A DNA stretch of 64,000 nt from Mytilisepta virgata. Lineage: Eukaryota; Mollusca; Bivalvia; Mytilida; Mytilidae. Position numbers and translations under genes: made by a program. Below, piece by piece: positions 44,755-57,821 of this stretch. The notes under the pieces were generated by a model, which had not been told where the DNA came from, searched no databases, and was given only the letters and a program-made list of their open reading frames with translations. Numbering within the stretch: the stretch's first letter is position 1; every line of letters begins with the position of its first letter. The DNA is taken from NCBI GenBank assembly GCA_028015205.1, contig CM051514.1, positions 37,464,150-37,528,149 on the forward strand, written 5' to 3'.

Positions 44755-45486
44755 ACTTAGATCAAGGTTTGTTTTCGTATAAAGGTCAAGACTGAAAGTT
44801 CAACTTTGAGTTCTTTGCCCATAATTCTGCAAATCTAGCAAAACGCCAAGGCTATTACTTGTTTTAAACAAAAGACGTAAGTGACATTTAAAGAATACTT
44901 AGATATGGACAGATATACTTATATATGCATAATGTGCACGTACTCTTCGGTTTCACCTTACCAAGGTAATATATGTCATTTTATAAATTGCTGAGTTTGG
45001 AGTTCGCTCATATAATTAACTTCAGTGTACTTTCCCACCACACACTTTCCAATCAATTAATCTTTAACATATGAATGAATTACGTATAGCTTCATTTCAC
45101 TCTCAATTTAATATTTTCGTTTAATGATAATGAACATGTCCAAATTTTTTCTTGGATATCGAATATGTAATTTGTTTTATACACGAGATGGTCAGGAGAG
45201 ACAAGGGAGAAGTTTGGGTACCCATTACACCACTGCTCAGGAAAACTATACTTTTATTGTTATATTCTGTCTGAAGGTCTTACGATGAGATGTCACTAAT
45301 TGATTTGTTTGTCACGGCTGATCTTTCCTGTTATGCATTTTGTTTTTGTTTATTAGCTCACCTTGTCATGAATTGGCGTCCGTCGTCCACAATTCACATT
45401 TTAATCTTCTCCTCAGACACCGCTGGGTTAATTAGGACCAAACTTAACAAAGTAATGTCCGGTATCCCCGACCTTCGATCAAGATG

Positions 45487-45748
45487 TTTGTTTGTTTAGT
45501 TAGGGTTTAACGCCGTTTTCAGCACATTTGGCTATTTCCGGGCGGTCAGTTTTTATTTGTGGATGAAGCCGGAGTACCCGGAGAGAACCACCGATCTTCG
45601 GTAGGAAAATTGTCAATCCTAGTCAATTTAGATCGGAGTCGAACACACCCGCCACAGGTGAGATTCGAACTCACGACCTCACTGTTGACAGGCTAGTGAT
45701 CATTAGTAGTCATGACGAACTACCTAGACCACTCGGCCACCGAGGCCC
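45487..45748 (-). mobile_element. tRNA-derived SINE, copy 2, same insertion site
   Basis: Nearly identical to copy 1, with the same flanks and the same duplication cttcgatcaagatg (45473-45486 and 45749-45762). It therefore represents one insertion later copied with its flank, not two independent insertions. A box 45729-45739, B box 45660-45670. Confidence 0.85.
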
Positions 45749-45762
45749 CTTCGATCAAGATG

Positions 45763-47050
45763 GCAGCCAAGCTAAAAATAGAAAAAAGGGGGTCAAAATT
45801 TAAAAAAAATCTTCTTCTCTGAAGCTACTATGTCAATATCAGCCAAATGTTGCTAAAATGATCCTTGGGTAGTCACCTTTCCATAGTGATCCCGACATCT
45901 GACCACGATGGCCGCCAAAGCCTATGAGAAATGAGAAATTCACAAAAAAATCTTCTTATCTGAAACTACTTGCTTAATTAGAAACAAACTGTGGTAGAAT
46001 GGTCTTAAAGTCGTCTCTTTCAAAAGTGTGTCTAATGGTCCTGACCTCCGACTACGATGGTCGCCAAAGCCGAACTACGTTTAACATGTGACCCTATGGG
46101 AAATTCATTTAAAAATCTTCTTGTTTGAAACTACAGAGCAAATTAGCAGCAATGGTCTTTAGATGGTTCTCTTTCAGAATTGTTTCCAATGAACCGGACG
46201 ATCAACCACTATGGCCGCCACAACCGAACTTAGTTTAACAGAGGACCGTATGGGATATTCATTTAAAAATCTTCTTGTCTGAAACGCTAAGCCAATCGGA
46301 AGAAGACTTGGCAGCAATGGTCCTTATATGGTGCTCTTTCAGAACTATGTCCGATGAAGGGGACGATCAACCAAGATAGCCGCCACAGCCGAACTCAGTT
46401 TAGCATAGGATCCTATGGGAAATTCATTTAAAAATCTTATTGTCTGAAACTACTGAGTCATTTGGAACCGGACTTGATATGATCCGTAGATGGTCTTCTG
46501 TCAGAAATATTTCCAGTGACCTAGAATGTCAACCAAGATGGCCACCACAGCCGAACTTAGTCATGGGAACCTATGAGAACCTTCATTAAAAAATCTTCTT
46601 GTCTGTCAAGTTTAATCAATTGGAACAAAACTTGACATAAATGGTGCAAAGGTGATCCTCTTTCAGAATTGTGTCCGTTGATCCGGAATGTCAACAAAGA
46701 TGGCCGCCACACTGCACTAAGTTTAACATTGGACCCCTATGGGAAAATTCATTAAATAATCTTCGCCTGAAACAACTGAGCCAATTAGAACAAGACTTGG
46801 CAGCAATGGTCCTAAGATTGTCCTCTTTCAGAATTGTGTCGGATGACCTGGACTGTTAACCGAGGTAGCCGCCACAGCAGAACATAGTTTAACATTGGAC
46901 CCTTTGGAAAATTCATTAAAATCTTCTTGTCTGAATCTTGTAACCAAACTTAGCAGCAATGGTCCTTAGATAGTCCTCTTTCAGAATTGTGTCCCTTGAC
47001 CCAAACTATCAACCAAATGGTCACCACAGCCGAATTTTTAACCATTTGGG
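45763..47050. repeat. Tandem array of about 162-bp 'gatggccgccacag' units
   Basis: About eight units, at roughly 45909, 46058, 46214, 46378, 46540, 46701, 46868 and 47025. The units differ by point changes and small deletions. It is the counterpart of the array at 60.2-62.2 kb. Confidence 0.85.
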
Positions 47051-47589
47051 AACTGGTCGCTATATATAATAGGAAATGCACTATTAGCTGAGCGATACAG
47101 GCTTCCGGGATCCCGTTGTTAATCACACGAAGGCTGTATGTTTCATGTCCAGGTTCTAACCAAGCCTTCAAGTTTTCAACATGATTGCAGTTGAAACAGA
47201 AAACGATCCAACATATTTGAAAATTTCATATTTTTCAGGTTAGCAAGAATAAAGCTTTTACTGATTTTGGCAACCTCCTTAACAAAAATGTTCATTAATA
47301 ATGAATGAAAAGGGAAATAGAAGACTTGGAAATTTTTTAATTACAAGACCTCCTAAATCAGAAGTCTATACAAGCTTATTAATTGCCCTTTGATTAAGTG
47401 AACTAGGGACCCTTGAAGTATTCAATTCTGAAATTGAAATAATTGCCTCCCTTATTAATCTTTTCTGATACTTCAAGTCATCATAACAAGGTTCAATATT
47501 TCCTTATTGATTTGCCTTCCACATTTCATTACCAAAATTAGGATTTATACACATAATAACTCTTAACAGATATATGATTTATAGTGATT

Positions 47590-47960
47590 TTCTCCTTGTC
47601 AGTAGATTTTTAATTTGGCGGGTCTCGTTAGAGGAATGGAGCGGAACACCTGCTGACACCCCTGGTATTTAGTGGGACTATTGCTAGTGCTTTAGTTTTT
47701 TGTTTTAAGTTTATTTAGTTCATTGTATGTGTTTTATTCCTTTAATTACATGTGTATGCTTGCGATAATTGCTTGTTGTCTTACATTCTCATGTGCTTGC
47801 CGTTTTTGTCTTTGGATTTCGATCTTACGGAATTCTTCCACTGTTTTGTTGGTTCTGTATTTTTTGCCGATATTTAAATTACATTTACAGATTGTTGTGT
47901 ATATCATTGTACAGGTGTTCCATTATTGTCCTGACTATAGAATCATTGTAATAACCTAAT
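47590..47960. repeat. Interspersed repeat, truncated copy
   Basis: Shares tctcgttagaggaatggagc, acctgctgacacccctgg and ttccactgttttgttggttc with 62690-63050. The copy in the right block is preceded by the inverted X-type module, which is missing here. Confidence 0.65.
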
Positions 47961-49097
47961 ACCAGATACGTGTTCTTGTGTTTGATTTGTGTCAGCAATA
48001 ATCTCCAGGACTACACAGTGAGCACATATCTTATGAATGTTTTGCAATATATTATAGTAGTATATTTTATGCATTTTCACATGGAATGTTTTTCATTCAC
48101 GTTTTCTTTTGATTTAAATTAAATATGACATTTTGAATGTAGCATTTAATACTATACATGTATGTAAAAGATTACAATGTAACTAAAAAGTATCAGAAAT
48201 GAAAAATACACTATAACATATATGAAGCAGCACATAAAATTGATACAGTGATTTGTACACGCATAACATATGTGGCGAATACACATTGTACTGCAAACGA
48301 TATAAATTCTTTGAATACTTTTGATTTATAGGAATCAATTGCATAAAAATAACCTAACTAGCTACAGACAAAGAAAAACCGTTTGATATTTAGGGGGCGT
48401 GAATGAGCAAAATAAGAATTCGAAATAAAATACAGACTTAAAAATCGATGAAAAGTCAGATTTAAAAAGGGATAAAATGGGTTCCAATCGGAATCCTTGA
48501 TCCCTTGTGAAAATCAAATATTAGCTCACTTTTCCCTATATTTATGGTTGTAACGTTTGTTGTTTGATAGTGTTATTATTGAATAAAAAACAATTTAACG
48601 TAAAGATAACAAAAGTAAAAACAATTTTTACTCTTCACTGTTTTCACACAGATTTGAATAACCCACGATTCATCACCTTCACCTGAACACAAATAGTGCG
48701 ACACTTGTGAACGAAATAACAGTAAACAAGGACACGAAAATCACAATAAGCCTTGAACTTAATAGTGTATTTATTTACAACAGCCCTTTCATGGCTCAGT
48801 AAAGATCTGGATCGTGTTCAGCTTAAGTTGTAAGTAGTTTAATATCTTGAATATATTCGCACAAACTCTGAACAAAATGCAATTAATACTTTTTTATTTA
48901 ATGTCTAATTTACTTGATAACTTATCGAATTAGAGTTTTGTGTCATTTGATATGAAATCAAAATAAAAAAAATTGTATACTTTCGGACCGTTTTATTTTT
49001 AAAATTTAAAATGTATTCACTTATACATTTTTAAATATGCAATAGAAAATGCAAAATCATGCGGTTCTGAATTGTTTGAAACTTGAAGAAGGCTCAA

Positions 49098-49300
49098 TAT
49101 AATAGAGAATGGAAAAGAGGAATGTGTCAAAGAGACAACAACCCGACAAAAGAGAAGAAGACAGCTCAAGGCTACCAACGGGTCTTCAACGCAGCGATAA
49201 AATTCCGCACCACGAAGCTGGTTTATATAGACTATATGTACATTCCATTTATCTCGACTTGGTGATAATAAACATCACTAGGTTCGGGGATGATACATTT
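49098..49300. repeat. Interspersed repeat ('caaagagacaacaacccgac' family)
   Basis: The phrases aatgtgtcaaagagacaaca, acccgac and ggtcttcaacgcagcgat mark a repeat common in mussel sequence as I know it. A second copy starts at about 63950 and runs off the window. Confidence 0.6.
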
Positions 49301-49639
49301 AACTTCAAGGGTTTCATTTCACAATTAAAATAGAAAATTGTAAAAGCGAAAGAACTGAAAAGTATCTGCGAACCCAATTGTATTTAAACATAAAAAGATT
49401 TACTATTTAAACTAACATGTATACTAGAAATTTCCTGCAGTATATGACATAAATCTGCCTGCCTGGTACTTAGTAACTTAGGTCACCTCTCTTAAGCGGC
49501 CATTTTTTTTCGGTCATAATGGTGGCTGCTAAATACAGGTTTGACGGTATACTTTTTAGTCCGTTTTCAGTTTTAAAGTTGTTCTTTACTTGCAGTCAAG
49601 AGTTGTAGCTTTGCACATGAAATGTCTGTTGGAGCTACG

Positions 49640-50415
49640 TCAATTAAAGCAATTACTATATGAAATTAGAAATTATATATTACATGCACTAACTATATAT
49701 TAATATATCTGACGTTTGTCGGCTCAGAGGTAAAACGGCTAGAAAATTGCAGTCCGCAAATTTTATAGTATAGATCAGGAATTTAGTTAAGACTTCCAGC
49801 GGTACCTCCGTACTGAAAGCCCCCCCATCCCGTGCAAATTTTACACATACTTAAATGATAAATTCTATGTCAAATGTGAAATAGTGGTGTTTTTCTCTTT
49901 TGTACATTTTGTTGTTGTTTTCTTTTTTCTTTCTTTTTTGTTTTATTTATTTTGGACATATTCGCTTTCGAGGAGGTTTCACATTACAAGAGCGCATCCC
50001 TTTAAATGTATGTATATCTTATCTACACTGTGCTTAGCCTCGTAAGTCTGTTGATCTTTTTAAAGTTTGATGTTAGTTCAGTTTTACAATTATATACCTT
50101 TTAGTCAGTTTTTTATTGTGTATTTCAGCTCTCTCCTTGCATAGCTTTTGCGCATGTATATGTTTGTCTAATTATTTTGTATGCAATGTATTTGATAATA
50201 ATCTTATGAATAAAACTTTGAACTTTGTTTAGAAATAATAATCGAAACCGTAACGGAACGGTTCGCGGATATTAACCTACGTTAAATAAAGCAATTACTA
50301 CATGAAATCAGAAAGTATATTACATGCACTAACTATTTATTATTATATAATGTTTCTGACGTTTTTCGGCTCGGAGGTAATACAGCTAGAAAATGTCAGT
50401 CCGCAAATTTAATAG
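49640..50415. repeat. Direct repeats of about 140 bp, 640 bp apart
   Basis: The block with aaagcaattact, acatgcactaact, cggctc and cagtccgcaaatt at 49640-49780 recurs at 50280-50415. The sequence between (aataaaactttgaactttg near its end) resembles a 3' tail. No coding sequence is present. Confidence 0.55.
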
Positions 50416-50584
50416 TATAGATATTCAAGAGTGCTATCAAGAAAGATATTTGAAAGAAATTTTCCAAGACGGATACATGAATATCTAAAATCTTCTTAAA
50501 TTAAAAAGGATAAGTTTCTCTAATAAATATTCTATATTAATGATACCAATATTGATACACATGATATACATATTTCGTCATTTT

Positions 50585-50760
50585 TCAAGATGACAAATAT
50601 ACCTAAGGAGCAAATCAAAAGACGCAACCCATTGGACAGACAAATGAACAACCACAAGCACAACAAATAAACACTGAAAACTGAAAAACAATGAACAACA
50701 CGGACTACTATAAAAACCAGGAGTGAACTGAGGTGCTCCGGAAGGGCAGACAGTTCTTAC
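50585..50760. repeat. Solo copy of the X-unit interspersed module
   Basis: Contains tacctaaggagcaaa, aaccacaagcacaacaaata, aacactgaaaactg and aggtgctccggaagggc, as in 40.0, 42.1 and 57.4 kb; it is inverted at 62.5-62.65 kb. Here it is outside the X units, so the module moves independently. Confidence 0.7.
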
Positions 50761-51657
50761 TCCGTATACCGCACCCGTCGTGAAGTTCAACAAAGTCAGT
50801 CCGGCGGAAGTCACAAATCGGTGGAGGTACATTAAATATTACGACAGTGAGCACAGAGCCAACATCATCTTAGATATTGGAACGCTGTAATAAACTGTAT
50901 CACAAAATACCGAAATAAATTAATGTACTTGTATGGCCATATAGTTGTACAAATGTATAATGATGAATTAATAAGCATAACCATCAAAAACCAAAAACAA
51001 TTAAAACGAACAGGAATTCAAACTCAGCTAAGGGTAACCTCTCCATCAAAAGGAAGGGCCTTAGAAATTTCTAGAAATTTTTGTCAAATTGAACGGTCAA
51101 TCAATTTGCGATGACGGCCATAAAATTTCTGAAGTGATGATATCAACTTATCCTTGATAAAACCCTAGCTAAGAAGTCAAAAGTCAGGGTGACTCACGCA
51201 TGCCCTTGAATATCGGATGTTGTCCTTAAGGCCAAAAATGTAAAAAGCTGAGGTAATCGTGGTAATAACCCAAAACTCTAATGAAAATGACAAAAAGGGA
51301 AAAGCTAAATAGATCTTTGCACAGAGCTTTAGTTTTCCCAAATTTTAACTTAGAGAGCTTAACCTTTTTGGTCATTATGCCATTTTTGAAATTACTCTTC
51401 AGCGTTTTAGACCATTTTTGTATGCTTTGAGCAACACGAATGAGTCGTAAATTGACGAGCTGGTGATGTCCTTTTGAACTTTGAGTCCACCACCATATGT
51501 AATAACAAATAATATTGTACCAATTTTTGATGATCAAAATGGACACATTTCGTCGATTTATGACTCATCAATTGTGCTAAAGGCCACAAATACTAGTTTT
51601 GTAACACATTATCGCATATAATTTAATTATTTATCAGTCAAAAGACTGATCTGTTAA

Positions 51658-51822
51658 TTACATCAAGTGGAAACACTGAACAAGGCATTTGACATTTTTA
51701 AGCCAAAGGATGGAATTATACCACTTAAGCGATACGAAGATGGTTGGGTGAGGTTTTTCACAAGTGAAGATCCATCAAAACCAGACGTTGTTCTAACAGT
51801 ATATAAAGCTGGATACCTTTAA
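51658..51822 (+). pseudogene. C-terminal relic of an EF-hand family gene (D)
   Basis: An open stretch of about 54 codons ends at TAA 51820-51822. It reads LNKAFDIFKPKDGIIPLKRY, then EDGWVRFFTSEDPSKPDVVL and YKAGYL. This aligns over its whole length with the last 50 residues of genes A-F (LYKPNHGMVSVEEYKNDW and KPDVVF...GLV) but is strongly diverged. No N-terminal part or splice acceptor is found upstream. It shows that the cluster once held at least one more, older lineage. Confidence 0.7.
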
Positions 51823-52589
51823 AGTAAACAATTGCATTCAACAATTGATATTGACTCCGTCTGTGGCTCTAACAATTGATTCTTTATTTACTCTTGCCTC
51901 TAAGTTCTTGTACATCTTGTTTTTCTTAAAAGTGTCTATATTCATCATTTTCCTCTACAAGTACCTATGTATTTCGTACTGATTTGCTGCAATATTTAGT
52001 GATAAGATCACTGAATTTAAACTGAGGAGAACCGCTTGTAGCCTCTGGCTGTTGGTAATCCTCGTTAAATAAATAACGAATTAAATTAAACTGATGGTTT
52101 CTTTATGATAAACAATAATGGATTTTTGAGTTGATCAGTATGTTGTGAAATTGACCGACAAAAAAAAAAGAAACAAACAACTATTATCCGATGGTATCAC
52201 AAATATATAATTGTATACTTCTTCCATCTTTATGATCAACTGCCAGTAATAAATAATACATTTTTTAAATTTACATCATGTTTAAAAACTTTATTTTACT
52301 ATTTGTAAAATGAGAAATTTGTGATATTTATTTAGTAGAAAATTTCAAAACCAGTATCATCGAAAGAACGGACTTTCACTAAACCATGAAAATGTGTTAT
52401 CATGGAAATGATTGGATATAAATTATTTTTGTGTTTCCTTTTGGTTTATTGTTGGAATTTGCGACCTGTTAGTATATCTGTCGACTTATAATGTATGGAA
52501 GTCCATAATGTACCAAATCTGATTTCATAGATAATCGAGTTTTCCTCTGGAAAAATCCGGTTATTGAATTGGTGAATGCGTGCGCGCGA

Positions 52590-53045
52590 CTGCCAATCGT
52601 GTCCGGCCTATAACTTTTTGTCTTAAGACCTAGACCTTAGATCTATGGTATGTGGATATGTCAAGACGATGTGTAATGTTTCAAAAATGTTGACCTATGA
52701 CCTTGACCCTTGACCTTAGGGTGAATAAATAGGTCATTTTAGATCATCTTCGTGTCTGGCCTGTAACTTTTTTGTCTAAAGACCTATGCCTTGGATTTTT
52801 GGTGTGTAGGTAGGTTATCTCCAGATAATATGTCGCATACCAAAAATATTGACCTTCACCGTTGCCCTCAAGGTCAATAAATAAGTCATTTTTGTAACTT
52901 TTTTGTTTAAAGAACTAGGCCTTGGATCTTTGGTGTGTAGGTAGGTTACCACTAGACGCTGTTTGACATTCCAAGGATATTGACCTTGACCCTTGACCTT
53001 AAGGTCAATAAATTAGTCATTTTTGTAACTTTTTAGCCTTAAGAC
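52590..53045. repeat. Minisatellite of 131-153-bp units rich in AGGTCA half-sites
   Basis: Units starting at about 52610, 52763, 52894 and 53025 contain gtaactttttt, tggtgtgtaggtaggtta and ttgacccttgaccttaaggtcaa. TGACCT/AGGTCA half-sites recur in direct and inverted order. The array ends about 70 bp before the TATA box of gene E. Confidence 0.75.
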
Positions 53046-53116
53046 ATAGCCCTTTGACAATTACACGGGCGACATAAAAGGCGTCACATTTAACTACAGA
53101 TGATTCAGTGGATGTC

Positions 53117-53123
53117 TATAAAT
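53117..53123 (+). promoter_or_regulatory. TATA box of EF-hand gene E
   Basis: TATAAAT at the same relative place as in gene B. Exon 1 ends at 53297 (ttttgag|gtaagc). The intron is 53298-53660. Confidence 0.7.
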
Positions 53124-53670
53124 TATAACAACAGCTTGAAATGTTACCCAGACAAACCATTCTTCTTGTTTCTCATGTTTTATCTCTGTTGCAATCTATT
53201 TTTGTCACCATTGCTCATCATGTGACTATCGCCACCGAATAGTTTTACACTGTATTTAATTTCTTTTAGGTAGATCCATTGAAGGAGTCGTTTTGAGGTA
53301 AGCAATTTTTATTTTTGTATATATCTTAAATATGGGTGATACATTAGTAACATAAATTACCAGTACTGCTGAAGACCAATAAAATGGAAATCCAAATTAG
53401 GTTATAAATATGCAAACTTGGTGAAGTTTCTAAAATAAAACTGTTCATTTGAATTTTGAATTTAGATAAAAGGCTGAAGAATGATAATTAATATGTATTT
53501 TTTTTCAAGTTAATCAGCTGCTACAAATACATTTTAAATTTTCAATTTACAAAATGGGAAATTGGGAAAAACAACACTCTGTATATCTTTAGTTTTTTGA
53601 TTAAATAGAATTCAAATGGCTTATGTACCACGTAGTGAACATGTGTGTTTTAAATTTCAGAACAAAACAA

Positions 53671-54207
53671 ATGGAATTTCTTCGTCAAAAATGGTCGTTC
53701 TGGTTCAACACGTTGGATGTTAATCATGACGGGCTAATAACGCAGGCAGATGTTGAACAAACTCTAAATAATTTCCAAAAAGTTGAAGGACTCACAGAAT
53801 CTGAAGGCAAAATAGCAGACGAGAGAATAGAAAGATGGTGGAATACATACATTTTAAAAGGAAGAGAGAAAGTCAGCAAAGAAGAGTTCCTACAAGATCT
53901 CGAAAATCAGTACACCTCTGATAAGGGTCTATTCATTAATACAATTGAAACGTTAGCAAAAGATAACATTGATGTAATTGACACCGATAAAACCAATCAA
54001 ATATCACTGGATAATTACGTTAAGGCGTTCAAAGTTTGGGGTCATGACAATGAGGCTTTACTTCGGAAGTCGTTTGAAGTTTACAAACCCATTGATGGAA
54101 TGGTGTCTGTGGAGGAATATAAGAATGACTGGATGATATTTCTGACAAATGAAGATCCAGAAAAGCCAGATGTTGTCCTTGAAACGTATAAATCTGGATT
54201 GGTGTAA
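53671..54207 (+). CDS. EF-hand calcium-binding protein E, SCP/calexcitin-like (178 residues)
   Basis: Intact coding exon following the acceptor aatttcag. The first loop DVNHDGLITQAD is canonical, and DTDKTNQISLDN and YKPIDGMVSVEE are weaker loops. It differs from gene B by a few replacements clustered in helix 5 (LAKDNIDVID) and near the C-terminus (VLETYKSGLV). Both copies keep full length, so both have probably been under selection since the duplication. The upstream half-site minisatellite is unique to this copy. Confidence 0.85.
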   Translation: MEFLRQKWSFWFNTLDVNHDGLITQADVEQTLNNFQKVEGLTESEGKIADERIERWWNTYILKGREKVSKEEFLQDLENQYTSDKGLFINTIETLAKDNIDVIDTDKTNQISLDNYVKAFKVWGHDNEALLRKSFEVYKPIDGMVSVEEYKNDWMIFLTNEDPEKPDVVLETYKSGLV

Positions 54208-57030
54208 GGAATTATCCTAACACAAAATATCGTAAGCATGCTAATAACAGAAAGCACAAATTTTATAAAAAGAACTACAAATTTGTTTATTTTAAACAAT
54301 TAATTCTATATATATCTCCTAACCAGATACAGTTTCCATTAACAATGTATTTGAAGTGTATGTGTAGAAATGTGTCTATAAAATAGTTTTATTAAATTTG
54401 AAAATATACGAATTTCCAATTATCAACTATTTGTTCAATAGGGATTTAGTCGAATGTGACATTCTTTCATCTCTGTATGCCATAACCTTTGATGTTATAC
54501 CTTATATCGTTTAGGTCACACGAATATGCACATCTGCTGTCATATGGTCGTTATTTGCTGTTTCGTTTTTGGCCAAGCTCTCATTTCATCCGGGTCTCGA
54601 AAGTTCGGGGCGATACTTACACAATAGTTGAAAAATCCTTCTTACATTTATAAATAGGCAGGACTGTCCTGTTGTTACATATTTAGTTACCGCATAGGCT
54701 TTGACATAACTAATGGGATAGTTTGTCATTGTGCACATCTGTTTCATCAGAATTAATATCAGTGTTTATTGATCGTCGTTCAGGCTGAAAGTTTGAAAAA
54801 AGCACCCCAGATATTCTTTAATACCAGTTTAGCTAGGATATGAATATTTAATTGAATGACTCCATCACCAGTTATCCGTTAAACCAAAAATGTTGATATC
54901 AAACACCGAATATTACTGTGCATGTTCAAATGCCAAAATAAACAAAAATTGAAGACAAATCCATCCAAGGATAGAGCAATCCCTTAGTTTCCAGAAAATG
55001 TAACAATCAGACATTCTTAATATCGAAATACAAATAATTCTAATCAAAGCATATTCTGAGCATAATATAACGTAAATCTAAGAAGGACGTCTAAAAATAA
55101 GTAACTCAACTGCACATACAGTTTTAGGACATCCCTCAAATACATTTGTACACCAAAGGTTATACGCAGCGGAAGGCGCTTTTCTTGATCATAAGTTTGG
55201 ACAATGTGAGCACGTAAATCAATGATGGCTTCTTTCTGTACTGTTTTATATCATTTTAGGCTAGTTCTCTTAAGGTAAAGATTCAGTGAATGAGCACCTT
55301 GTAGCGACCGTTGTAGAATCTTTATACTATGGGGAGAGCCGACAACTTTTCGAAACAAGCTACTTTGCGCACAATGCTTTGGGTGATATAAAATCTCTAA
55401 AACTCTTAGTAGAGCAAATATAGATTTTCGGTAAATTATATAAGCAAATGAATCAAGTATACTTTGGACTGACAAATGTAAATTTCATCATTTGCATCGG
55501 TGATAACAACGGTCTAAATCAAATTGGATGAGAAGGAAAACTTTGAACACAGGAATTCCGCCATTGAAAGACAATCGGTTAGATGGGGTTCAACTATTAT
55601 TATTCAAAAGATTTGATGGAAAACAATCTCAAACAATAAAATTAATAGTGAATGTTTATGATAGAATATTAATTTATCAACTGGTCGTAAATAGTAACCA
55701 AAACAAATATATGTTTCAAAATTAGATGCAAGGCATTGGTTTCAGATGCATTCACTGCTACGGAAAAACCTCAGTAAATTTCTGTACTGAAGACGAAGGT
55801 GCAGGAAAAAATGCGATTTCAATGATAATAAAGAAGAGGTCAAGGTAAAACCGCAAAAACAGAAAGACAGGCAACCCAAAATATCAAATAGTTTGAACGA
55901 TATCTAGAAGACGTGAATATTGTTTTTGTGAGTATTCATCAATATTCAGCCGTGAAGTAAATAAATTGAAACAATGTTTTTCAGGTGATATTACTAAAAG
56001 TGTTTGTGATGAAATTGGCCATTTGTTATTTCGAACGTGAAAATCGCGCAGAATGCAGGATTTATCCAATACTTTCTTGTGACACAAGACTCCTTGCCCT
56101 ATGTTACGCATCTGCTTGGCAAATAGGTTCACGCCCCCTCCTGGAAAACCTGGACCCGTCGCTGTTATACATGTCAATTTCAGTTACATTTATGTCTATA
56201 TGGTTGAGAAGGACAGGGCATAGCGATCATCGAGTTCAGTCATGATGCTGAAGGCTGTAAAATCTATAACGCGATGATTTCATTTTGATATCTAAGTAAA
56301 TGTAATTTTGTTGTCAAAAGGTCTGACTGGAATAAAAAGAGAATAATACATGAAGTGGCTTCGTACGCATGTTACTATCAAAATCTGTAGAGTTTCCAAT
56401 TACATGTATTATACTATGAAAATAAAGTTTCGTACAAAGATTGCTTTGCACTTTGCATCAAAAACAGAGACAATTTCATGACCTTTAACCAGTTCTCCAA
56501 GCAAACGTTATCGCGACGTCGCATTAAGACGTCACGATTTTTGTCATTTCATTTGCAAATGTTTTCAAGCTTCAATCGCACCTAAAATCATTTTTATATC
56601 ATTAAAATTCGTCAGAAAAATGGGAATAAAATATCAATGTTTGAGAAATTCTATATGATTGTTGATATAAATAGCATACCGATCCTTTGTTGATTGTCCT
56701 TATTAATTCTATGTAAATAGCATAGTCCAACCTTCTAATTTCAAAGTTGTATATCCATGAATTTGTGTCCTATATTTTTTTTACGTTGCCAGCTTCCAAA
56801 ATTTCTGTTCACGGTTTAGTTTTTAAAAATTTTATGGGATTTTTATTTACCGAATCTTAACTTTAATGACAAGTAACCAATCGAAATAAATGGATCGTTC
56901 CCTTGCATAATACAAGGAGTTTGGTTTATTGGGTATTAAAACTACGTTCAATATACAATTGTCCATTTATTAAGACAGAAGTCGATCACCATACCTGGGG
57001 TAATTGAAAAAAGTAATGATAATTAACTAC
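54208..57030. other. Gene-poor part of the right duplicated block
   Basis: Collinear with 36795-39600. It contains small deletions relative to the left copy (for example near 55350 and 55820). Nothing else recognised. Confidence 0.5.
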
Positions 57031-57059
57031 AATAACAAGTTTTTACTATGTAACTGAAT

Positions 57060-57640
57060 GTAATTTGAAATTGAACCTATTTCCAATTACATATAATTGT
57101 AATTTAGTTAAGTACAGGGCCAATTGTTTGGATAACCCTGAATATGGTCTAAAATTTCTTGGAATTGCAATTATTTTTTCATTCCATTTCAATTCAAATA
57201 TCCTATACTTTAAAATACAAATTATGTGTTTCCAGTTTGCAAGCAGCAATAAATGAAAAAAATATTGAAAATAAAAAGTAAATTTTTCACAATAGCAACA
57301 GAAACGATTGTGAAGAATTTTTCCTGTTTCAATATTTCAAGGACCCTTTTTCAATTAATAAGCTATTTGGAAATTATATTTAAGAGAAATAAAAGTTGCT
57401 AAATGTCCAAAATAATATTAGTTGAGGAGGACAAATGTACCTAAGGAGCAAACGAAAAAACGCAATCCATTAGAGACACAAACAACCACAAGCACAACAA
57501 ATAAACACTGAAAACTAAAACATAATGAACAACACGAACTCCTATAAAAGCCAGGAGTGAATTCAGGTGCCCCGGAAGGGTGAGCAAGTATACGATATCC
57601 CTATGAAAGTACTTTAAAAACCATTCAGGCTACATCAGCA
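57060..57640. repeat. Single X unit in the right block
   Basis: Matches 39640-40230 and 41720-42300 (ccaattgtttggataaccct; aggagcaaacgaaaaaacgc). It runs directly into the gene F region without the tandem array present in the left block. Confidence 0.7.
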
Positions 57641-57821
57641 GCAGTTTCAATCGAAATTTTGGATAACCCGAAATGCACTTTGTCCTTTACAATATACAAG
57701 TACTTTAGACATGTAAGAAGTGGTCCCTTTCTATTTGATAATTATGATAATCAAGAAGAATCTCAAGATTGCGATGTTTTTATTCAAAAATACAAGTGAA
57801 TTATTATCAGGAAGCAAAGAA

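Larger units (their letters stand above)
35644..49300. repeat. Segmental duplication, left copy
   Basis: Matches 53058-64000 in the same orientation with collinear anchors: TATA of B/E (35703/53117), CDS of B/E (36258/53671), disabled genes C/F (43510/58228), their minus-strand TATA boxes (44746/59523), 'gcggaacacctgctg' (47641/62733) and the 'gaagaaggctcaata' repeat (about 49085/63935). The left copy is longer because it contains an extra X-Y-X repeat arrangement at 39.6-42.6 kb and two SINE insertions. Confidence 0.85.

Noticed and set aside
49640..50415. LTR retrotransposon
   Set aside because: The repeats lack TG...CA ends and primer-binding sites, and there is no gag or pol between them.
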